This document shows positions 61,601 to 64,000 of a DNA stretch of 64,000 bases, one piece after another. Source of the DNA: Spirochaetia bacterium (GTDB lineage: Bacteria; Spirochaetota; Spirochaetia; Treponematales; Breznakiellaceae); the NCBI GenBank assembly GCA_025997595.1, contig BNUU01000007.1:1-64000 (forward strand). Direction: 5' to 3'. Below the pieces are notes generated by a model. The model searched no databases and was not told the DNA's origin. It worked only from the letters and a program-made list of their open reading frames with translations. Position numbers and translations under genes: made by a program. Numbering within the stretch: position 1 is the stretch's first letter; every line of letters starts with the position of its first letter.

Positions 61601-61728
61601 ATATCAACGCCCAGGCATCCCTGTCCATAGCGGTGATCGGGGGACTTCTCTTTTCAACCATACTGGTCCTTACGGTGGTACCGGTTTGTTTCCGCTATGT
61701 TCTGCCGGGAAGGAAGCGCCATGCATAA
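58669..61728 (+). CDS. RND-family efflux pump, inner-membrane subunit, first
   Basis: A 1019-residue RND transporter. It has an N-terminal helix (VSVLSGLIAVILLGLLCSFL), a porter domain with ITIALIPLDGD and ISGVAQVTV-like GIAQVTVSGGEKEEIQVRF, and helices 2-6 with VVYVFLKSIRFSIIIALIIP. The TM4 motif GIAIGIGMVIDSGTVVIENI holds Asp401, with Ser402 where tripartite drug pumps have a second Asp. The second half mirrors it and ends with ILVLTVVPVCFRYVLPG; TM10 has GISINNSILLYES, with Asn rather than Lys. Start GTG 58669. Its end overlaps the second pump gene by 8 bp. Confidence 0.88.
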   Translation: MKHIIAFSVKHPVSVLSGLIAVILLGLLCSFLIPVDFLPALSSRNLLVAAEYPGISAADMRSMVTIPLEDAFASLRGLKSASSVSRDGLSLLSLELHWGQDIDMALTESRELIDLCYETLPSGCAKPTVLRNDAARKDTLTIALIPLDGDLRYGRHIAETDIKSRFQRLSGIAQVTVSGGEKEEIQVRFRRSELESRRLTLQSAADIISSSNFEYPAGTIREGERELSVKTSGLYTSLEEIKNTPLAYNEGGLLRVADIADTVRTGAEGESFFLYNGLECIRIGIQKKVEASPLGVTRLAKEEIEMLKNIYGAWYEFEIISNTADSIVESLVSLIFSALAALLAAGIVVYVFLKSIRFSIIIALIIPISAAFSILALSVCGETLNTMSLSGIAIGIGMVIDSGTVVIENIQRALSSAGDDHNDNPRPSGKALPEKPVPAEIITNAANGVALSNFGSALSTVIVFIPVFFIGGLLGELFSGMAIAIIASISASCVLSFTYVPALCMITREGKEKRKGTGAFIGLAEKKYASLLEKIFVRKRYVFIPLGVCLIAGFISLAFIRYQLLPEIRTKNIRWEISFPPDTGLPAMLRQAQEITASLQQEPYINSIEIAGGLEHDDCPTLAQPGEYGEKLRITASLKIPADEGVERIRALFEGSPFSPVFNKQQDTLSQLLEIAADTGILRADSPERLAMLTEDLAEKGAEIIPRLTRSESVFTPDRLAGARFSVSAQYMAAAARDALEGVFAVSYYEKGREIPLRVLFRSEDIASIEDLKNTLVPLAEDQVPLRILGSISGETREQVLYRYNRRDAKEIRLPVSENKKSADLTKANLILVNEMEGCDLVSPGAVELKEMIHSGLLLIMVTILLLYLTMGAQFESFVIPLLLLISIPPAFSGAFLFLLISNNSLDINSIIALIILFGISINNSILLYESCIGQKTMGGEINRTSIIDSCRNKLQAILITNTTTIIALIPFAIDPLHINAQASLSIAVIGGLLFSTILVLTVVPVCFRYVLPGRKRHA

Positions 61729-64000
61729 AAAGCCCCCTCCCACACCCTCCCTGTCCGCAAGGATCGTTCCCGCCGCAGTTTTTATTTTTATCATCATCAC
61801 GGTGATAGCGGCCTTTATTGCCCGCAGCCAAAAGCCCGGAGAATCTGCGGACAGCCGATACCGGGTGTTCAGTATCCGCTTTGAATATTTCGGCATGGAC
61901 AGCGCAGAAATGGAGCGGCTCATCACCATCCCCCTGGAAGAAAAAATTTCCGGCCTTGGAGAATTCCGGGAAATTCGCTCCGTAAGCGAATACGGAAAAT
62001 CCGTAACCACCATTTACTTTGACCGGAAGGGGGATCAAAAAAAAGTATACCTTTCCCTGCGGGATGCGGTGGAAAACCTTTATCTCACCCTGCCCCGTGC
62101 GGTACAGAAACCCAGGATATATTCCGCCGAATCTAACCGTAAACCCTTCCTCAGTATTGCCGTCAGCCCCGGCGGAACGGCCAATGGTTCAGCAAACCTC
62201 AACACCGCACGAAAATATATTGAAAATACCCTGAAGAAAGAATTTGAAGCCCTTGAGGGGGTGGCGGAGGTAATCGTATCCGGGGGTTCCATTGATGAGA
62301 TCCGCATTGAGTTTGATCCGGACAGGATCGCCGAAACGGGGATCTACCCTGAGTCCCTGGGAAACATTGTCCGGGACGCCAATGTCCTCAGTCCCGGCGG
62401 CCTGCTGAGGGGGGATGAAAAAAACAGCAGGGTCCTCTTTAATACCCAAATCCGTGATCTGGAAGAGATAAAAAACCTCCCCGTAAAGGCGGGGGAAGAA
62501 ATAACATCACTGAAATATTTTGCAGGGATCGATAAATTAAGCCGTGAACCGGAAGAGATACTCAAGGTAAACGGCGAAGAATGTATCGGCATTCAAATCA
62601 TAGCCGCCTCCGCCGCCAATGTGATGGAACTTTCCCGGAAATGCGCCGCCATCCTCAAGGCTTCCGAGCTGCCCGAAGCGTCCGTCAGCATCCTTAACGA
62701 CACCGGGAAAATTCTCCATGACATGATCCGCAGTATCATTACGGCCATACTCCAGAGCTTTTTGGGGATCATCATTATCATCCCCTTCTTTTTTAAATCG
62801 GTTAAGGTAACGGTTCTTTTGATTTTACTCCTCCCCGTTAATATCCTCTGGACCCTGGGTGTATTGCATATCCTGGGCCTTTCGCCGGATCAGAATGTGC
62901 TTTCGGGGATTTCGATTTCACTGGGGCTCATCGTTGACCCCTGCCTGATCATCGCCGGTATCGCGGAGAAAAAACAGACACTAACCGGATATGGCAGCGC
63001 GGTGAAACGGGTCACCGGAGCCATCGTCGCCTCATCGGTAACCACCCTGCTGGTGATCATGCCCCTGTGCTTTCTGGATTCCATTGTGCCGGGGATACGC
63101 AGGGTTGCGGTCACCATCATGGTGATGCTGGTTAACTCACTTCTCATCTCCTGCATCTTCTTTCCGGATTTTGTATACAGCAGGAAATCAGAAACAGCAA
63201 TACTGCCGGCAGCGGTTTTCAGAGGATTCAAAAATTGTTATATCCGCCTGTGCTACCGCCTGAGTTTTTTCAGTATCAATATGAAAAAGCCCCTCCTTGC
63301 GGTATACCTGGGCCTCGCCGCCGCCGCATTTGCGCTCTTTTTTGTTTCAGGTAAAAACATCAGCCTGGATGTCAGGGACCGGCTCCTCTACGCTTCGGTT
63401 GAATACGACAGCGAAAGGACCGCCGCTTCAATAGACCGGGAGCTTGTGGATCTAACGGAGATGATACAAGGAGAGCCGGGGGTACAATTCGTCCGCCTTG
63501 AAAGCCGGAAGGGGACCGGGGAACTGGATATCCGTTTTGATGAAAGAACCGTGAAGCGGCGGGAACTGACGGACAGGGTTTCGGCGCTCGCCGAATATGT
63601 GGGCGACGGTTTCCTCTATGTCCCCGACTCGGGAGGCGGCTTCAAAGCCGGTATCCATGAGATCGAAATTGCCGCCATCGGTGACGAGAGTGAAAAATGC
63701 CGGGAAGCGGCAAATACCGGCGCCGCTGCGGTGAACAGTTTAAGCGGCGCGGTGCAGACCGTACTGAACTTCAAGAAAAATGAGGACGCGATCTTTTTCA
63801 TCCCCGACCGGGATCTGATTGCCAAGCGGGGCTTAAGTATCCGGGACATCGCCTCCACCCTGCGCTGGATAGTCTTTGGGCCCGTGGTGGATAAATGGGT
63901 ACAGGCCGGAACAGAAACGGACATCCGCCTTGTCGGCAGGGACGTAAAAAACAGCACCCTTGAGCGGGTCGCAAACCTCGCAATCCCCTCCCCCGCCGGG
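61721..64000 (+). CDS. RND-family efflux pump, second (cut by window end)
   Basis: The first 760 codons of another RND transporter starting at ATG 61721. It has an N-terminal helix (VPAAVFIFIIITVIAAFIAR), porter motifs PLEEKISGLGEFREIRSVSE, and membrane helices from about residue 335 (IIIIIPFFFKSVKVTVLLIL). In TM4 the motif is SISLGLIVDPCLIIAGIAEK: Asp406 is kept but the next residue is Pro, and the usual E-N after it is lost. This suggests a proton-relay-weakened partner, as in pumps made of two different RND chains. The frame is still open at position 64000, so the gene continues beyond the window. Confidence 0.85.
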   Translation, partial: MHKKPPPTPSLSARIVPAAVFIFIIITVIAAFIARSQKPGESADSRYRVFSIRFEYFGMDSAEMERLITIPLEEKISGLGEFREIRSVSEYGKSVTTIYFDRKGDQKKVYLSLRDAVENLYLTLPRAVQKPRIYSAESNRKPFLSIAVSPGGTANGSANLNTARKYIENTLKKEFEALEGVAEVIVSGGSIDEIRIEFDPDRIAETGIYPESLGNIVRDANVLSPGGLLRGDEKNSRVLFNTQIRDLEEIKNLPVKAGEEITSLKYFAGIDKLSREPEEILKVNGEECIGIQIIAASAANVMELSRKCAAILKASELPEASVSILNDTGKILHDMIRSIITAILQSFLGIIIIIPFFFKSVKVTVLLILLLPVNILWTLGVLHILGLSPDQNVLSGISISLGLIVDPCLIIAGIAEKKQTLTGYGSAVKRVTGAIVASSVTTLLVIMPLCFLDSIVPGIRRVAVTIMVMLVNSLLISCIFFPDFVYSRKSETAILPAAVFRGFKNCYIRLCYRLSFFSINMKKPLLAVYLGLAAAAFALFFVSGKNISLDVRDRLLYASVEYDSERTAASIDRELVDLTEMIQGEPGVQFVRLESRKGTGELDIRFDERTVKRRELTDRVSALAEYVGDGFLYVPDSGGGFKAGIHEIEIAAIGDESEKCREAANTGAAAVNSLSGAVQTVLNFKKNEDAIFFIPDRDLIAKRGLSIRDIASTLRWIVFGPVVDKWVQAGTETDIRLVGRDVKNSTLERVANLAIPSPAG

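Overview
The window looks like chromosome of a spirochaete, most likely a Treponema-type anaerobe. I infer this from the mix of genes: a class III (oxygen-sensitive) ribonucleotide reductase, a glycyl-radical enzyme with its activase, BspA/TpLRR-type leucine-rich repeats, many SPII lipoproteins (boxes such as LSSC, FSGC, VTGC), paralogous outer-membrane barrels and a two-domain cyclic-nucleotide-binding protein. Most of the DNA is GC-rich by eye. Patches near 19.7-24.9 kb and 46.7-49.7 kb are clearly AT-richer and carry accessory genes. No rRNA, tRNA, CRISPR array, transposase or phage gene was seen.

Layout. 1-1358: tail of a secreted Ig-like repeat protein and a glycosyltransferase. 1459-5396: an anaerobic dNTP-synthesis operon (nrdR, nrdD, a small glycyl-radical/redoxin protein, nrdG) behind a promoter that overlaps NrdR-box-like palindromes. 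5425-10800: a YwrD-type gamma-glutamyltransferase, a zinc alcohol dehydrogenase, a uracil-DNA-glycosylase-like protein and priA. 10761-14493: divergent barrel proteins. 14500-18192: mrfA-mrfB-type DNA repair pair. 18403-19677: glgC. 19.7-25 kb: an accessory stretch with a decayed toxin-antitoxin pair, an XRE regulator facing a PD-(D/E)XK nuclease, a BspA-like surface protein, an acyl-carrier-like protein, a zinc-ribbon membrane protein and an orphan YefM-like antitoxin. 24989-31138: a minus-strand run of murB, a cNMP-binding regulator, a secreted protein, a DUF192 protein and clpC. 31.2-41.7 kb: a sugar-catabolic locus (FGGY kinase, class II aldolase, DeoR regulator, sugar ABC transporter, glycyl-radical enzyme and activase). 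41.8-46.7 kb: cysS, then an ECF sigma/anti-sigma/transglutaminase-lipoprotein operon. 46.7-49.6 kb: an AT-rich, TetR-controlled island. 49.8-64 kb: a comF-like gene, then a nine-gene, almost fully overlapping operon of TPR lipoproteins, TolC, adaptor, two Ig-like lipoproteins and two RND pumps, the last cut by the window end.

Three observations stand out. First, NrdD ends just after its zinc site and lacks the glycyl-radical motif. That motif is encoded in the next gene, fused to a thioredoxin-fold domain with a CPAC site, so radical storage and reduction appear to be supplied in trans. Second, the sugar ABC transporter ATPase is interrupted by a perfect 121-bp copy of part of its own neighbouring permease gene, flanked by 27-bp direct repeats; loss of one repeat unit (138 bp) would restore the reading frame. 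Third, the sugar locus has a glycyl-radical enzyme whose active-site surroundings do not match the classic diol dehydratases as I remember them, so its substrate is open.
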